Shown here in pieces: positions 48,563 through 58,174 of a stretch of DNA of 64,000 nucleotides. Made by a program: the position numbers and the translations under genes. The stretch is from VAZQ01 sp963835165 (GTDB lineage Bacteria; Pseudomonadota; Alphaproteobacteria; Rhizobiales; Xanthobacteraceae): positions 1 through 64,000 of the forward strand of contig CAWIGD010000065.1 in the NCBI GenBank assembly GCA_963835165.1, read 5' to 3'. The notes beneath the pieces were generated by a model. It was not told where the DNA came from, searched no databases, and saw nothing but the letters and a program-made list of their open reading frames with translations. Each line of letters begins with the position of its first letter. The first letter of the stretch is position 1.

Positions 48563-49459
48563 CTATCGCCGATGCGTCGCCAGCCATACACCCAACGCCG
48601 TCACGGCCATGCCGACGATCTGCACGACGCTCAGACTTTCGCCGAACAGCATGAACGCCTCGAGCGCGGTGAGCGGCGGCACCAGATAGATCAGCGCCGC
48701 CACCCGCGAAACTTCCCCACGCCGGAGCATCAGGAGCAGCAGTGCTATCGCTGCCAGGGAAATGACAAGTACCGACCAGGCGAGCGCGGCAAGCAGGGTC
48801 GCGGTCGCGTCGAACCGCAGCGTTTCCGTCAACAGCGCGAGCGGCGCCACGACCGCCAGCGCGCCGACGAATTGCAGGCAGGTGCCGGTGCGCAGATCGG
48901 TGCGGGGTACAAAGCGCTTCTGATAGAAGGTACCTAGCGTGACCGAGACCGTGGCGCCGAAATTGACGATCATCGGCAGCGCAACGGCGCCGAGCGCAGC
49001 CATGTCGACCACGATCAGGCGCGGCGCGAGCACGAGCACGATGCCGGCGAAGCCACTAGCGATCCCGGCCCATTGTCCGCGGCTGAGCCGCTCGCCCAGG
49101 AGCGGCGCGGCAAGGACCGCCGTGAGCAGGGGCTGGCCGGCCGTGATCAAACCGGCAATGCCGGCAGGGAGACCCTGTGCGACCGCCCACCACACGCCTC
49201 CGAGATAGCCGCCATGCAGCAGCATACCGGCGACAATGCTGTGGGAGGCCTCGCGCGCGCTTGCGGGCCATGGCGCTCGGCTTGCAACTATGATCAACAC
49301 AAGGACGACGATCGTGCTCCCACAGCGCACGGTAAGAAAGGTGAAGGGATCTGCATCGGGCGCGGCATATTTTGCTACGATGAAGCCGCTCGACCATAGC
49401 AGGGCGAAGGTCAGGGGCGCGGCACGGATAAAAAATGTGGTCAGGCGCTGGGAGGGCAT
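48563..49459 (-). CDS. EamA/DMT family transporter
   Basis: A 298-residue inner-membrane protein with about ten helices in two EamA repeats (about 10-140 and 155-292). FALLWSSGFIVAKYAAP and ALIYLVPPLTALEAFMLFGESL are the conserved first and last blocks. Drug/metabolite transporters usually export amino acids or related solutes; the substrate here is unknown. The ATG at 49459 (MPSQRL) gives normal length; the frame upstream is antisense to the next gene. It is divergent from brkB-type gene 49577. Confidence 0.88.
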   Translation of the reverse strand: MPSQRLTTFFIRAAPLTFALLWSSGFIVAKYAAPDADPFTFLTVRCGSTIVVLVLIIVASRAPWPASAREASHSIVAGMLLHGGYLGGVWWAVAQGLPAGIAGLITAGQPLLTAVLAAPLLGERLSRGQWAGIASGFAGIVLVLAPRLIVVDMAALGAVALPMIVNFGATVSVTLGTFYQKRFVPRTDLRTGTCLQFVGALAVVAPLALLTETLRFDATATLLAALAWSVLVISLAAIALLLLMLRRGEVSRVAALIYLVPPLTALEAFMLFGESLSVVQIVGMAVTALGVWLATHRR

Positions 49460-49576
49460 GGGCGGCGTCACGATGTTCCGATTCGCCCACGGCACGCCAG
49501 CGCGCTTTCGGGCCGAGCTGCGGGTTGAAATTTGCGCGTCAAGGCGCAGTTGAACAGGCCAGGTCCGGACTCTCCG

Positions 49577-50440
49577 ATGCGACGCGCCTTCCACATCGCC
49601 CTCGACGCCTATTGGCGCTTCCTTGTGGACGATGGCTGGGCCATCGCGAGCCACATCGCGCTCTCCGCCTTGATGGCGATGTTCCCGTTCTTCATCGTGC
49701 TCACGTCGCTCGCCGGCTTCTTCGGCTCCAATGATCTTGCCGACGAGGTGGCCAAATTGATGCTCGCGACCTGGCCCGATGAGGTCGCTGGCCCGATCGC
49801 CCGAGAAATCCAGAGCGTGCTCACCACCACGCATCCCGGCGCGCTCACGCTCGGCGCCGCGTTCGCAATCTATTTCGCATCGAGCGGCGTCGAGAGCCTG
49901 CGGATCGGTCTCAACCGGGCCTACGGCGTGGTGGAGACGCGGTATTGGATCCTGCTCCGCCTCGAATCGATCGCCTATGTGCTGGTGGCCGCGCTGGGAT
50001 TGCTGGCGCTCGGCTTTCTGATCGTGCTGGGGCCGCTCCTGTTCCACACCGCCCTGCGTTACGCCCCTTGGCTCGAGCCGCTCGAGGGCACCTTCACCAT
50101 CTTTCGCTTCGGCATTGCAGTCGTCGTTCTCACCATCGCGCTGATCGTCGCCCACAAGTGGTTGCCGGCCGGGCGGCGACGGATGATCGAGATCCTGCCC
50201 GGCATCATCGCGACGCTGATCTTGTGGCTCATTGCCGGCGTCGCCTTCGGCCGCTATCTCGCCGAGTTCTCGTTCGCCTATGTGAGCTACTACGCCGGGC
50301 TCGCCTCGGCCATGATCGCGCTGGTATTTCTCTATTGGACGGCATCGATCTTCGTCTATGGCGGTGCGCTCAACGCCGCGTTATTTCGGCCGCTCTCCAA
50401 GGACGGAACGGACGGGCAGAGGATGAGTGGCGGCCTCTGA
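49577..50440 (+). CDS. YihY/BrkB family membrane protein
   Basis: A 287-residue protein with about six helices. AIASHIALSALMAMFPFFIVLTSLAGFFG, HPGALTLGAAFAIYFASSGVESLRIGLNRAYGV and VSYYAGLASAMIALVFLYWTASIFVYGGALNA are the conserved blocks of the YihY/virulence factor BrkB family. The family was once misnamed RNase BN; its transport or envelope role is not settled. The ATG at 49577 fits the family; 49532 is the upstream alternative. The 3' end lies close to the tail of hutF. Confidence 0.85.
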   Translation: MRRAFHIALDAYWRFLVDDGWAIASHIALSALMAMFPFFIVLTSLAGFFGSNDLADEVAKLMLATWPDEVAGPIAREIQSVLTTTHPGALTLGAAFAIYFASSGVESLRIGLNRAYGVVETRYWILLRLESIAYVLVAALGLLALGFLIVLGPLLFHTALRYAPWLEPLEGTFTIFRFGIAVVVLTIALIVAHKWLPAGRRRMIEILPGIIATLILWLIAGVAFGRYLAEFSFAYVSYYAGLASAMIALVFLYWTASIFVYGGALNAALFRPLSKDGTDGQRMSGGL

Positions 50441-50502
50441 CGGCCCTTGCAGCCGAACAGGCGTTCGAAGCCGTGGCGCACGGTTGAGCCGGGGATCGCG
50501 TC

Positions 50503-51868
50503 CTACATTGCCGCAAGTTTGGCGACGACGGCCTTGAAGCGTGCCGCGATGGCCATGCGTAGGGTGTGGCGACCGGCTTCGACCACGGTCGCTTCCGCCC
50601 ACCAGCACGGTTTTGACCGCGCTGCGTCCGGCGACAAAAATCCAGGCGTCGAGCCAGTGATCCCCATCACGCGCGGTGAGATCCGGATGATCGTCGTCGA
50701 GCAGCACGATATCCGCGCGGGAGCCGACGGCGAGCGCGCCGATCGGCCGTTGCAGGGCCTGTGCGCCTGCAGCCAGCGCAGTCGCGTAGAGCCGACGTCC
50801 GGTCGCCTCCCCCTCCACCAAGGTCATGACGTTGCGGGCGCGCCGCGCCAGCCGCTGCCCGTATTCCAACTGCCGCAACTCGGCGGCAGCGTCGATCTGG
50901 ATATTCGAATCGGTCCCGATGCCGAAGCGGCCGCCGGCCGCGAGATAGGCGGCACCGTCAAAGAGCCCGTCGCCGAGCGACGCTTCGGTCAGCGGGCAGA
51001 GACCGACCACCGCCTGCGAGGCCGCCAACGCAGCTATCTCCCCCGGTGTCGTGTGGGTCGCGTGGATCACGCACCAGCGGGAATCGAGCGCGGCATTCTC
51101 GAGCAGCCATTCCACCGGGCGACGGCCGAGGGCGGCGACGCATTCCTCCACCTCCCGCAGCTGCTCGGCGGCGTGGATATGGATCGGCCCGTCGGGTGTC
51201 GCCCGGCAAATCGCCCTTAGCGTCGCCGGGGTCACCGCGCGCAGGGAGTGCGGCGCAATGCCCACGCGCCCTTCCGGCAGCGTTGCCACCGTTGCACGCG
51301 CGCGCTGAACCAGATCGAGGAAGCGATCGGGATCGTTGATGAAGCGGCGCTGCCCGGCGACCGGCGGGGCGCCGCCAAAACCGCCATAGGCGTAGAACGA
51401 CGGCAGCAGCGTGAGCCCGATACGGGTTTGCGCACTGGCCGCCGCGATGCGCTCCGCCATTTCCCCGAGATTGGCGTAGGGCCTGCCGTCGACATCGTGG
51501 TGCAGATAGTGGAACTCACCGACGGTGGTGAAGCCCGCCTCCAGCATTTCCATATAGGCAAAGGCGGTGATCGCCTCGACGTCATCGGGCGAAAGGCGCT
51601 GCAGGAAATGATACATCACCTCGCGCCAGGTCCAGAAGCTGTCGGCGGTCGGGCCGCGGCGCTCGGCGAGTCCAGCCATGCCGCGCTGGAAGCCGTGGCT
51701 GTGCAGGTTGGGCAGGCCGGGAACGGCGATGCCGGGGACGTGATCAGCCCCGGCACGCGGCGCGTCTTGCGCGACGGCGACGGTGGTGCCGTCGGCGACC
51801 GTGACGCGGACGTCGCGCGCCCATCCGGACGGCAGCAGAGCCTGGTCGAAAAAAAGCTCGCGTTGCAA
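50503..51868 (-). pseudogene. hutF: formimidoylglutamate deiminase HutF with a C-terminal frameshift
   Basis: An amidohydrolase that converts N-formimidoylglutamate to N-formylglutamate and ammonia. The TTG start at 51868 has GGAG upstream. NLHSHGFQRGMAGL (metal pair), TTVGEFHYLHHD, IHIHAAEQ and GLCPLTEASLGDG with GIGTDSN are family motifs. Near 50590 the frame slips: after VKTVLVGGS the alternative frame reads TVVEAGRHTLRMAIAARF and stops at the TAG 50505-50503, as in normal HutF. One extra base explains it. Without repair the frame reads through to 50381 with an unrelated tail. The core enzyme may still fold. Divergent from hutI; hutG makes this branch complete. Confidence 0.85.
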
Positions 51869-51938
51869 ATCCGCTCTCCGCCCCGCCGGGCTGGGGACGT
51901 GGCATTATTGCTCGACCATAGGCGGGGCAGCGGCATTA

Positions 51939-51946
51939 TGTATAGA
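51939..51946. promoter_or_regulatory. weak candidate HutC-like half-site in the hutF-hutI spacer
   Basis: TGTATAGA lies 23-30 nt upstream of the hutI start in the 100-nt divergent spacer. HutC-type GntR repressors bind TGTNTANACA-like palindromes; only one half is well matched. No hutC gene was seen in the window. Confidence 0.25.
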
Positions 51947-51968
51947 GGATCGGCTACGCGAGGACGCC

Positions 51969-53174
51969 ATGCGGTTCGACACGATCTGGCTCGACGCGCG
52001 TCTCGCCACGCTCTCGCCTGATCATGGCGGGCTCGGCGTCGTTGAGCGCGGCGCGGTCGCGACGGCCGCGGGGCGCATTGCGTTCGCGGGTCCGATGGCG
52101 GACCTGCCGGCCGGCTGGGATGCGAGCAACCGCGTCGCGCTGGACGGCCGCTGGATCACGCCCGGCCTGATCGATTGCCACACCCACCTGGTCTATGCCG
52201 GAAACCGGGCGCACGAATTCGAACTGCGCCTTGCCGGCGCCTCCTACGAGGACATCGCGCGGGCGGGCGGCGGCATCGTCTCCACGGTGAAGGCGACGCG
52301 GGCTGCGAGCGAGGACGATCTCGTGCGCGTGAGCCTGCCCCGCCTCGATCGCCTGCTCGCGGAAGGCGTCACCACCGTCGAGATCAAGTCGGGCTATGGG
52401 CTCGAGCGCGAGACTGAGATGCGGATGTTGAGCGCCGCGCGGCGCCTCGCGCGCGAGCGCGACATCGACGTGGTCACCAGCTTCCTGGGCGCACATGCAC
52501 TGCCGCCGGAAGCAGATGGCGACAAGGAGCGCTATATCGACCAGGTCTGCGAGATGATCCCGGCCGTCGCTCGCGGCAAGCTTGCCGACGCCGTCGACGC
52601 GTTCTGCGAAACCATTGCGTTCTCGCCCGAGCAGACCGCGCGCGTGTTCGTTGCCGCGCGGGCGGCGGGGCTGCCGGTCAAGCTGCATGCCGATCAGCTC
52701 TCCAACCTGCACGGCGCCAGGCTCGCCGCCGAACATGGCGCGCTGTCGGCCGATCATCTCGAATACACCGGCGAGGATGGCGTCGCAGCGATGGCAAGTT
52801 CCGGAACCGTTGCGGTGCTGCTGCCCGGCGCTTTTTATGTTCTGCGTGAAAAGCAGGTACCGCCGATCGCCAGCTTGCGCCGCCACGGCGTGCCCATGGC
52901 GATCGCCACCGACAGCAATCCGGGCACGTCGCCGATCACCTCGCTGCTCCTCACGCTCAACATGGCGGCGACGCTTTTCGGTCTGACCGTGGAGGAGACC
53001 ATCGCCGGCGTGACGCGGGAAGCGGCGCGGGCCCTCGGTAAGCTCGGCGACATCGGCACGCTCGAACGCGGCAAATGGTGCGACCTCGCGATCTGGGACA
53101 TCGAACGGCCGGCCGAGCTCACCTACCGCATCGGGTTCAATCCGCTGCATGCACGCGTGCGGAGAGGGAAATGA
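51969..53174 (+). CDS. hutI: imidazolonepropionase HutI
   Basis: A 401-residue amidohydrolase that opens imidazolonepropionate to N-formiminoglutamate, third step of histidine breakdown. The metal pair is H71 and H73 in GLIDCHTHLVYAGNRAHEFELR; KSGYGLERETEMRML and ATDSNPGTSPITSLLLTLNMA (with the catalytic Asp) are signature blocks. The ATG at 51969 gives the usual length. The last codon and stop overlap the hutH ATG (ATGA 53171-53174). Confidence 0.95.
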   Translation: MRFDTIWLDARLATLSPDHGGLGVVERGAVATAAGRIAFAGPMADLPAGWDASNRVALDGRWITPGLIDCHTHLVYAGNRAHEFELRLAGASYEDIARAGGGIVSTVKATRAASEDDLVRVSLPRLDRLLAEGVTTVEIKSGYGLERETEMRMLSAARRLARERDIDVVTSFLGAHALPPEADGDKERYIDQVCEMIPAVARGKLADAVDAFCETIAFSPEQTARVFVAARAAGLPVKLHADQLSNLHGARLAAEHGALSADHLEYTGEDGVAAMASSGTVAVLLPGAFYVLREKQVPPIASLRRHGVPMAIATDSNPGTSPITSLLLTLNMAATLFGLTVEETIAGVTREAARALGKLGDIGTLERGKWCDLAIWDIERPAELTYRIGFNPLHARVRRGK

Positions 53175-54706
53175 TCGCGCTCAAGCCGGGACGCGCAACG
53201 CTTGCCGACTGGCGCGCTGTCGCTGACGGCGCCGGCGTCCGGCTCGATCCCGCGGCGCTCCCCGCGGTCGAGGCGAGCGCGCGGACGGTCGAGGCCATCG
53301 TCGCCCGCGGCGAGCCGGTCTACGGCATCAATACCGGCTTCGGCAAACTTGCCAGCGTACATATCGGGTCGAACGATCTGATTACGCTGCAACGTAACAT
53401 CGTGCTGTCGCACGCCGCCGGTGTCGGCGAGCCGATGCGGCCGGCGAATGTGCGGCTGATGATGGCGCTCAAGCTCGCGAGCCTCGGCCACGGCGCTTCC
53501 GGCGTGCGGCCGCACACCCTGGCAATGCTTGAGGCCATGCTGGAACGCGACATCGTCCCGGTGATCCCGAGCCAGGGCTCGGTCGGAACGTCCGGCGACC
53601 TCGCGCCGCTCGCGCACCTCGCAGCGGTGATGCTCGGCATCGGCGAAGCGCGGGTCGCCGGCGAGACCATGCCGGCCGATGCCGCGCTCGACCGCGCCGG
53701 GCTGGTGCCGATCGTACTCGGCCCCAAGGAAGGGCTCGCGCTCCTCAACGGCACCCAGTTTTCCACCGCGGAGGCATTGGCGAGCCTGTTCGCCATCGAA
53801 CGGGTGTTCCATGCCGCACTCATCACGGGCGCGCTGGCAACCGACGCGGCGAAGGGCTCCGACACGCCGTTCGACGCGCGCATTCATGCGCTGCGCGGCC
53901 ACCGCGGCCAGATCGAGGTGGCCACCGCCTTGCGCGCGCTGATGGCGGGCAGCTCGATCCGCGCCTCGCACCTCGTCGACGACGACCGCGTGCAGGACCC
54001 TTATTGCGTGCGCTGCCAGCCGCAGGTGATGGGAGCGGTGCTCGACCTCGCCCGGCAGGCAACGGCGACGCTGACCACCGAGGCCAACGGCGTCTCCGAT
54101 AATCCGCTGATCTTTGCCGACAGCGGCGAGGCGCTGTCCGGCGGCAATTTCCACGGGGAACCGGTGGCATTCGCCGCCGACATGCTGGCGATCGCAACCT
54201 GCGAGATCGGCTCGCTCGCCGAGCGGCGCGTCGCCATGCTCATCGACCCCGCGCTGTCAGGGCTGCCGGCGTTTCTCACCCCGCAGCCCGGTCTCAATTC
54301 CGGATTGATGCTGGCGCAGGTGACGGCGGCGGCGCTGGTGTCCGAGAACAAGCAGCGCGCCTATCCCGCAAGCGTGGATTCGATCCCGACCTCCGCCAAT
54401 CAGGAGGACCACGTGGCGATGTCGGCGCATGGCGCGCGCCGGCTCGCGGCCATGGCCGAGAACGCGGTGAACGTGATCGCGATCGAGCTCATTGCCGCCG
54501 CGCAGGGATGCGACTTCCACGCCCCGCTCAAATCGAGCACGCCGCTCGAGCGGGTGCGGGCGCGGCTGCGCGAACGCGTGCCGAGGCTCGATCACGACCG
54601 CTACCTCGCTCCCGACATCGCGGCGGCGGCCGATCTCGTGCGCTCCGGCGCGCTCGCCGCCGCGGCCGACATGGACCTCCCGGGCATCGAAGGACCGAAT
54701 GCATGA
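53171..54706 (+). CDS. hutH: histidine ammonia-lyase HutH
   Basis: A 511-residue enzyme that removes ammonia from histidine to give urocanate. Y51 in YGINTGFGK is the catalytic tyrosine. The MIO prosthetic group forms at SVGTSGDLAPLAH: here T140-S141-G142, whereas the usual triad is Ala-Ser-Gly. The rest (SDNPLIF, GNFHGEP, QPGLNSGLM, SANQEDHVAM) is typical. The Ala-to-Thr change is one codon step (GCG to ACG). It overlaps hutI by 4 nt and hutG by 4 nt. Confidence 0.95.
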   Translation: MIALKPGRATLADWRAVADGAGVRLDPAALPAVEASARTVEAIVARGEPVYGINTGFGKLASVHIGSNDLITLQRNIVLSHAAGVGEPMRPANVRLMMALKLASLGHGASGVRPHTLAMLEAMLERDIVPVIPSQGSVGTSGDLAPLAHLAAVMLGIGEARVAGETMPADAALDRAGLVPIVLGPKEGLALLNGTQFSTAEALASLFAIERVFHAALITGALATDAAKGSDTPFDARIHALRGHRGQIEVATALRALMAGSSIRASHLVDDDRVQDPYCVRCQPQVMGAVLDLARQATATLTTEANGVSDNPLIFADSGEALSGGNFHGEPVAFAADMLAIATCEIGSLAERRVAMLIDPALSGLPAFLTPQPGLNSGLMLAQVTAAALVSENKQRAYPASVDSIPTSANQEDHVAMSAHGARRLAAMAENAVNVIAIELIAAAQGCDFHAPLKSSTPLERVRARLRERVPRLDHDRYLAPDIAAAADLVRSGALAAAADMDLPGIEGPNA

Positions 54707-55500
54707 CCGAGCCTTGGCTCACCCTGAAGCAAGGCGATGCGCCGCTGCTGGTCTCGTTCCCGCATACCGGCATGAGCATTCCGGCGGAGTGCGCGGCCGC
54801 TCTGGTGTCATTCCCTCTGGCGCGCCATGACGCCGATCGCCACATCGACAAGCTCTACGCCTTTGCAACCGAGCTCGGCGCGACCACGGTGCACACCGCG
54901 CTCTCGCGCACCGTGATCGATGTCAATCGCGATCCCTCCGGCGCCTCGCTCTATCCGGGGCAGACGACCACCGGCCTGGTGCCGACGGAAACCTTCGACG
55001 GCCGCCCGCTCTACCGCGCCGGCCAGGAGCCCACGCCGGACGAGATCGAGCGACGCAAGGCGCTTTATTTCGCGCCATACCATCTCGCGCTTGCCGAGGA
55101 GATCAAGCGGCTGCGCGCCATGCACCCGCGCGTGGTGCTGTACGATTGCCACTCCATCCGTTCGAGGGAGCCGCGGCTGTTTCCCGGTGAACTGCCCGTG
55201 TTCAACATCGGCACCAATGCGGGCAAGAGCTGCGAACCCGCCTTGGAAACAGCGGTCGCGCGACGTTGCGCCGCGAGCCCATGGTCGCATGTGGTCAATG
55301 GACGGTTCACCGGCGGCTGGATCACCCGCACCTATGGCCGCCCCGCCGAAGGCGTCCATGCCGTGCAGATGGAGCTCGCGATGCGCGGCTATCTCCCCAG
55401 CGAGAACGACCCGCCGCCATGGGATCCGGATTTCGCCAAGCCGATCCAGCAGACGCTGCGCACAGTGCTCGAAGACTGCCTCGCCTTTGCGCGCGGGTAA
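54703..55500 (+). CDS. hutG: N-formylglutamate deformylase HutG
   Basis: A 265-residue zinc hydrolase that yields glutamate and formate from N-formylglutamate, the product of HutF. SFPHTGMSIP, RTVIDVNRDPSG, YDCHSIRSREPRLF and NGRFTGGWITRTYGRP are the conserved blocks; D and H in DCHS fit metal binding. The ATG overlaps the hutH stop (ATGA). It is followed by a 180-nt spacer containing a repeat, then hutU. Confidence 0.94.
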   Translation: MTEPWLTLKQGDAPLLVSFPHTGMSIPAECAAALVSFPLARHDADRHIDKLYAFATELGATTVHTALSRTVIDVNRDPSGASLYPGQTTTGLVPTETFDGRPLYRAGQEPTPDEIERRKALYFAPYHLALAEEIKRLRAMHPRVVLYDCHSIRSREPRLFPGELPVFNIGTNAGKSCEPALETAVARRCAASPWSHVVNGRFTGGWITRTYGRPAEGVHAVQMELAMRGYLPSENDPPPWDPDFAKPIQQTLRTVLEDCLAFARG

Positions 55501-55505
55501 CGTCT

Positions 55506-55636
55506 CGTGTCCCGGGCGAGAACCGCGAGGCGTCTTCGCCGGGCGAGACGAGACCCGGGATCCGGCGAGACACGCCAAGCGCAAACTGGCGATCGGGCAT
55601 ACGCTCGCCTGCAGCGGCGCTCACTCGTCCGGGACA
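55506..55636. repeat. GTCCCGGG-type inverted repeat in the hutG-hutU spacer
   Basis: CGTGTCCCGG (55506-55515) and CCGGGACAC (55628-55636) are the outer arms; an inner copy of CCCGGG lies at 55554-55559. I recognise similar CGTGTCCCGGGCG-type repeats from related genomes. It separates hutG and hutU within the operon. Confidence 0.55.
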
Positions 55637-55681
55637 CCAGCGCCGTGCTAACAACGCGACCGCAGCATCGGGAATCCACCA

Positions 55682-57350
55682 ATGCCAACCCGCCTCGACA
55701 ATGCCCGCGTCATTCGCGCAGCGCGCGGCCCGCAACTGTCAGCCAAGAGCTGGCTGACCGAGGCGCCGCTGCGCATGCTGATGAACAACCTCGACCCCGA
55801 GGTCGCGGAGAAGCCCCATGAGCTCGTGGTTTATGGCGGCATCGGACGCGCCGCCCGCGATTGGGAGAGCTTCGATCGCATGGTCGCGGCCTTGCGCGAC
55901 CTGGAGGCGGACGAGACGCTGTGCGTGCAGTCGGGCAAACCGGTGGGCGTGTTTCGCACCCATGCGGACGCGCCGCGGGTGCTGATCGCCAACTCGAACC
56001 TGGTGCCGCACTGGGCGACGCTCGACCACTTCAACGAGCTCGATCGCAAGGGCCTGATGATGTACGGGCAGATGACCGCAGGCTCATGGATCTATATCGG
56101 CTCGCAGGGCATCGTGCAGGGCACCTACGAGACCTTTGCCGAGCTGTTGCGGCGCCACTACGGCGGCAGTCTGGCGGGCAAATGGATCCTCACCGCCGGC
56201 CTCGGCGGGATGGGCGGTGCGCAGCCGCTCGCCGCCACCATGGCGGGCGCGTCGCTGCTGGCGATCGAGTGCCAACCCTCGCGCATCGAGATGCGGCTCA
56301 AGACCGGCTATCTCGATGCGCAGGCCAAGGATATCGACGAGGCGCTGGCGATGATGGAGCGCGCCAGCCGCGAAGCAAAGCCGATCTCGGTCGCCGTGCT
56401 CGGCAACGCCGCCGAAGTGCTGCCCGAGCTGGTGCGGCGCGGCGTGAAGCCCGACGCGGTCACCGACCAGACCTCGGCGCATGATCCGATCAACGGCTAT
56501 CTGCCTGCGGGCTGGACGCTGGCGCAATGGGAGGCGCGCCGCGCCGACGATCCGAAAGCCGTCGAGCGCGCGGCAAAACAGTCGATGGCGGCGCATGTGC
56601 GCGCCATGCTCGCATTCTGGCGCAGCGGGGTGCCCACCTTCGACTACGGCAACAATATCCGCCAGATGGCGAAGGAGGCGGGCGTCACCGACGCGTTCGA
56701 TTTCCCCGGTTTCGTGCCGGCCTATGTCCGCCCGCTGTTCTGCCGCGGCATCGGCCCGTTCCGTTGGGCCGCGCTGTCGGGCGATCCCGAGGACATTTTT
56801 CGCACCGACGCCAAGGTGAAGGAGCTGATGCCGAACGAAGCGCATCTGCACCAATGGCTCGACATGGCGAAGGCGCGCATCAAATTCCAGGGCCTGCCGG
56901 CGCGCATCTGTTGGGTCGGGCTCGGCGATCGGCATCGGCTGGGACTTGCATTCAACCAGATGGTGGCGAGCGGCGAGCTCAAGGCGCCGATCGTGATCGG
57001 TCGCGATCATCTCGATTCCGGCTCGGTCGCGAGTCCCAATCGCGAGACCGAGGGCATGAAGGACGGCTCGGACGCGGTGTCGGACTGGCCGCTGCTCAAC
57101 GCGCTGCTCAACTGCGCCTCGGGCGCGACCTGGGTGTCGTTCCACCACGGCGGCGGCGTCGGCATCGGCTACTCGCAGCACGCCGGCATGGTCGTGGTGT
57201 GTGACGGCACGCGCGCAAGCGGCGCGCCGGATTGAACGCGTGTTGTGGAACGACCCCGCTTCCGGCGTCATGCGCCACGCCGACGCGGGATACGAAGACG
57301 CCATTGCCTGCGCGCGCGAGCACAAGCTCAAGCTGCCGAGTCTCAGCTGA
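55682..57350 (+). pseudogene. hutU: urocanate hydratase HutU with a frameshift near the C-terminus
   Basis: NAD-dependent enzyme that hydrates urocanate to imidazolonepropionate. Nearly all of the ~555-residue protein is intact, including GLGGMGGAQPLA, the catalytic cysteine C410 in RICWVGLGDRHRLGLAFN, and GGGVGIGYSQHAGMVVV. At 57208-57214 the sequence CDGT continues in another frame: the read frame stops at 57235, while the other gives AQAARRIERVLWNDP, VMRHADAGYEDAI and LKLPSLS to a TGA at 57348-57350, as in normal HutU. A single extra base (ACGCGCGC) explains it. Confidence 0.88.
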
Positions 57351-57376
57351 TCGGCGCCGGCGCGCGGTAGATGCCG

Positions 57377-58174
57377 CTACGCCGCGCCGGCCGCGGCCTC
57401 CGCCGCCAGCACCGCCTCGACGCGGATCTCCTCCGTCAGCCGCGCCTTGAGCGCGGAGAATTCCGGGCTGGTCTTGATAGTGTAGTGGCGCGGATGCGGG
57501 AGGTCGACGGCGACCTCGGCCTTGATGCGCCCCGGCCGCGCCGTCATGACAAGCACGCGCGAACCGAGAAAGATCGCCTCCTCGATATCGTGGGTCACGA
57601 ACAGCACGGTCTTGCGCTCGCGCTCCCAGACCCGGAGCAGCAGTTCCTGCATCAGCGCGCGCGTCTGGTTGTCGAGCGCGCCGAACGGCTCGTCGAGCAG
57701 CAGGATCGCCGGCTCGTTGGCGAGCGCGCGCGCGATGGCCGTACGCTGCTGCATGCCGCCGGACAGTTGCTTCGGATAATGGTGCTCGAAGCCGGTGAGG
57801 CCGATCCGTCCGAGCCATTCGCGCACCGCCTCGCTGCGCTGCTCCTTTGCCACGCCCTTCTCGCGCAGGCCGAACGCGATGTTGTCGGCGACCGTCAGCC
57901 ACGGGAACAGGGTGTAGGACTGAAACACCATGCCGCGATCGGGACCCGGTCCGGTCACCGGCTTGCCGTTCAGGACGATGCGGCCGGTGGACGGCCGGTC
58001 GAGCCCGGCGACCAGCCGCAGCAAGGTGGACTTGCCGCAGCCGGATGGTCCCAGGATGGTAACGAAGTCGTTGTCGGGGACCTCGAGACTGGTCGGCTCG
58101 AGCGCGCGGGTGGCGGCGCCGCGCCGCACGCCCGGGAAAATGCGCGAGACGTTTTCGATGACGAGCGTGCTCAC
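57377..58174 (-). CDS. ABC transporter ATP-binding protein (SsuB/TauB type)
   Basis: A 265-residue ATPase: Walker A GPSGCGKST (about 42-50), Q-loop VFQSYTLFPW, signature LSGGMQQRTAIARA, Walker B LLLDEPFGALD, H-loop VTHDIEEA. It belongs to the nitrate/sulfonate/taurine importer subfamily. The GTG at 58174 overlaps the permease stop as GTGA; the frame upstream is antisense. Third gene of the importer operon. It is convergent with hutU. Confidence 0.92.
   Translation of the reverse strand: MSTLVIENVSRIFPGVRRGAATRALEPTSLEVPDNDFVTILGPSGCGKSTLLRLVAGLDRPSTGRIVLNGKPVTGPGPDRGMVFQSYTLFPWLTVADNIAFGLREKGVAKEQRSEAVREWLGRIGLTGFEHHYPKQLSGGMQQRTAIARALANEPAILLLDEPFGALDNQTRALMQELLLRVWERERKTVLFVTHDIEEAIFLGSRVLVMTARPGRIKAEVAVDLPHPRHYTIKTSPEFSALKARLTEEIRVEAVLAAEAAAGAA

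Noticed and set aside
45441..48689. Plus-strand open frame of 1,082 codons antisense to mcd and the enamidase-like gene
   Set aside because: GC-rich codon bias of the real genes leaves the reverse frame open; it has arginine/histidine-rich sequence with no family features, and both sense genes are clearly conserved.
57205..57216. Programmed frameshifting in hutU and hutF
   Set aside because: No slippery heptamer or downstream structure was seen, and frameshifting is not known in these genes; an indel is simpler.
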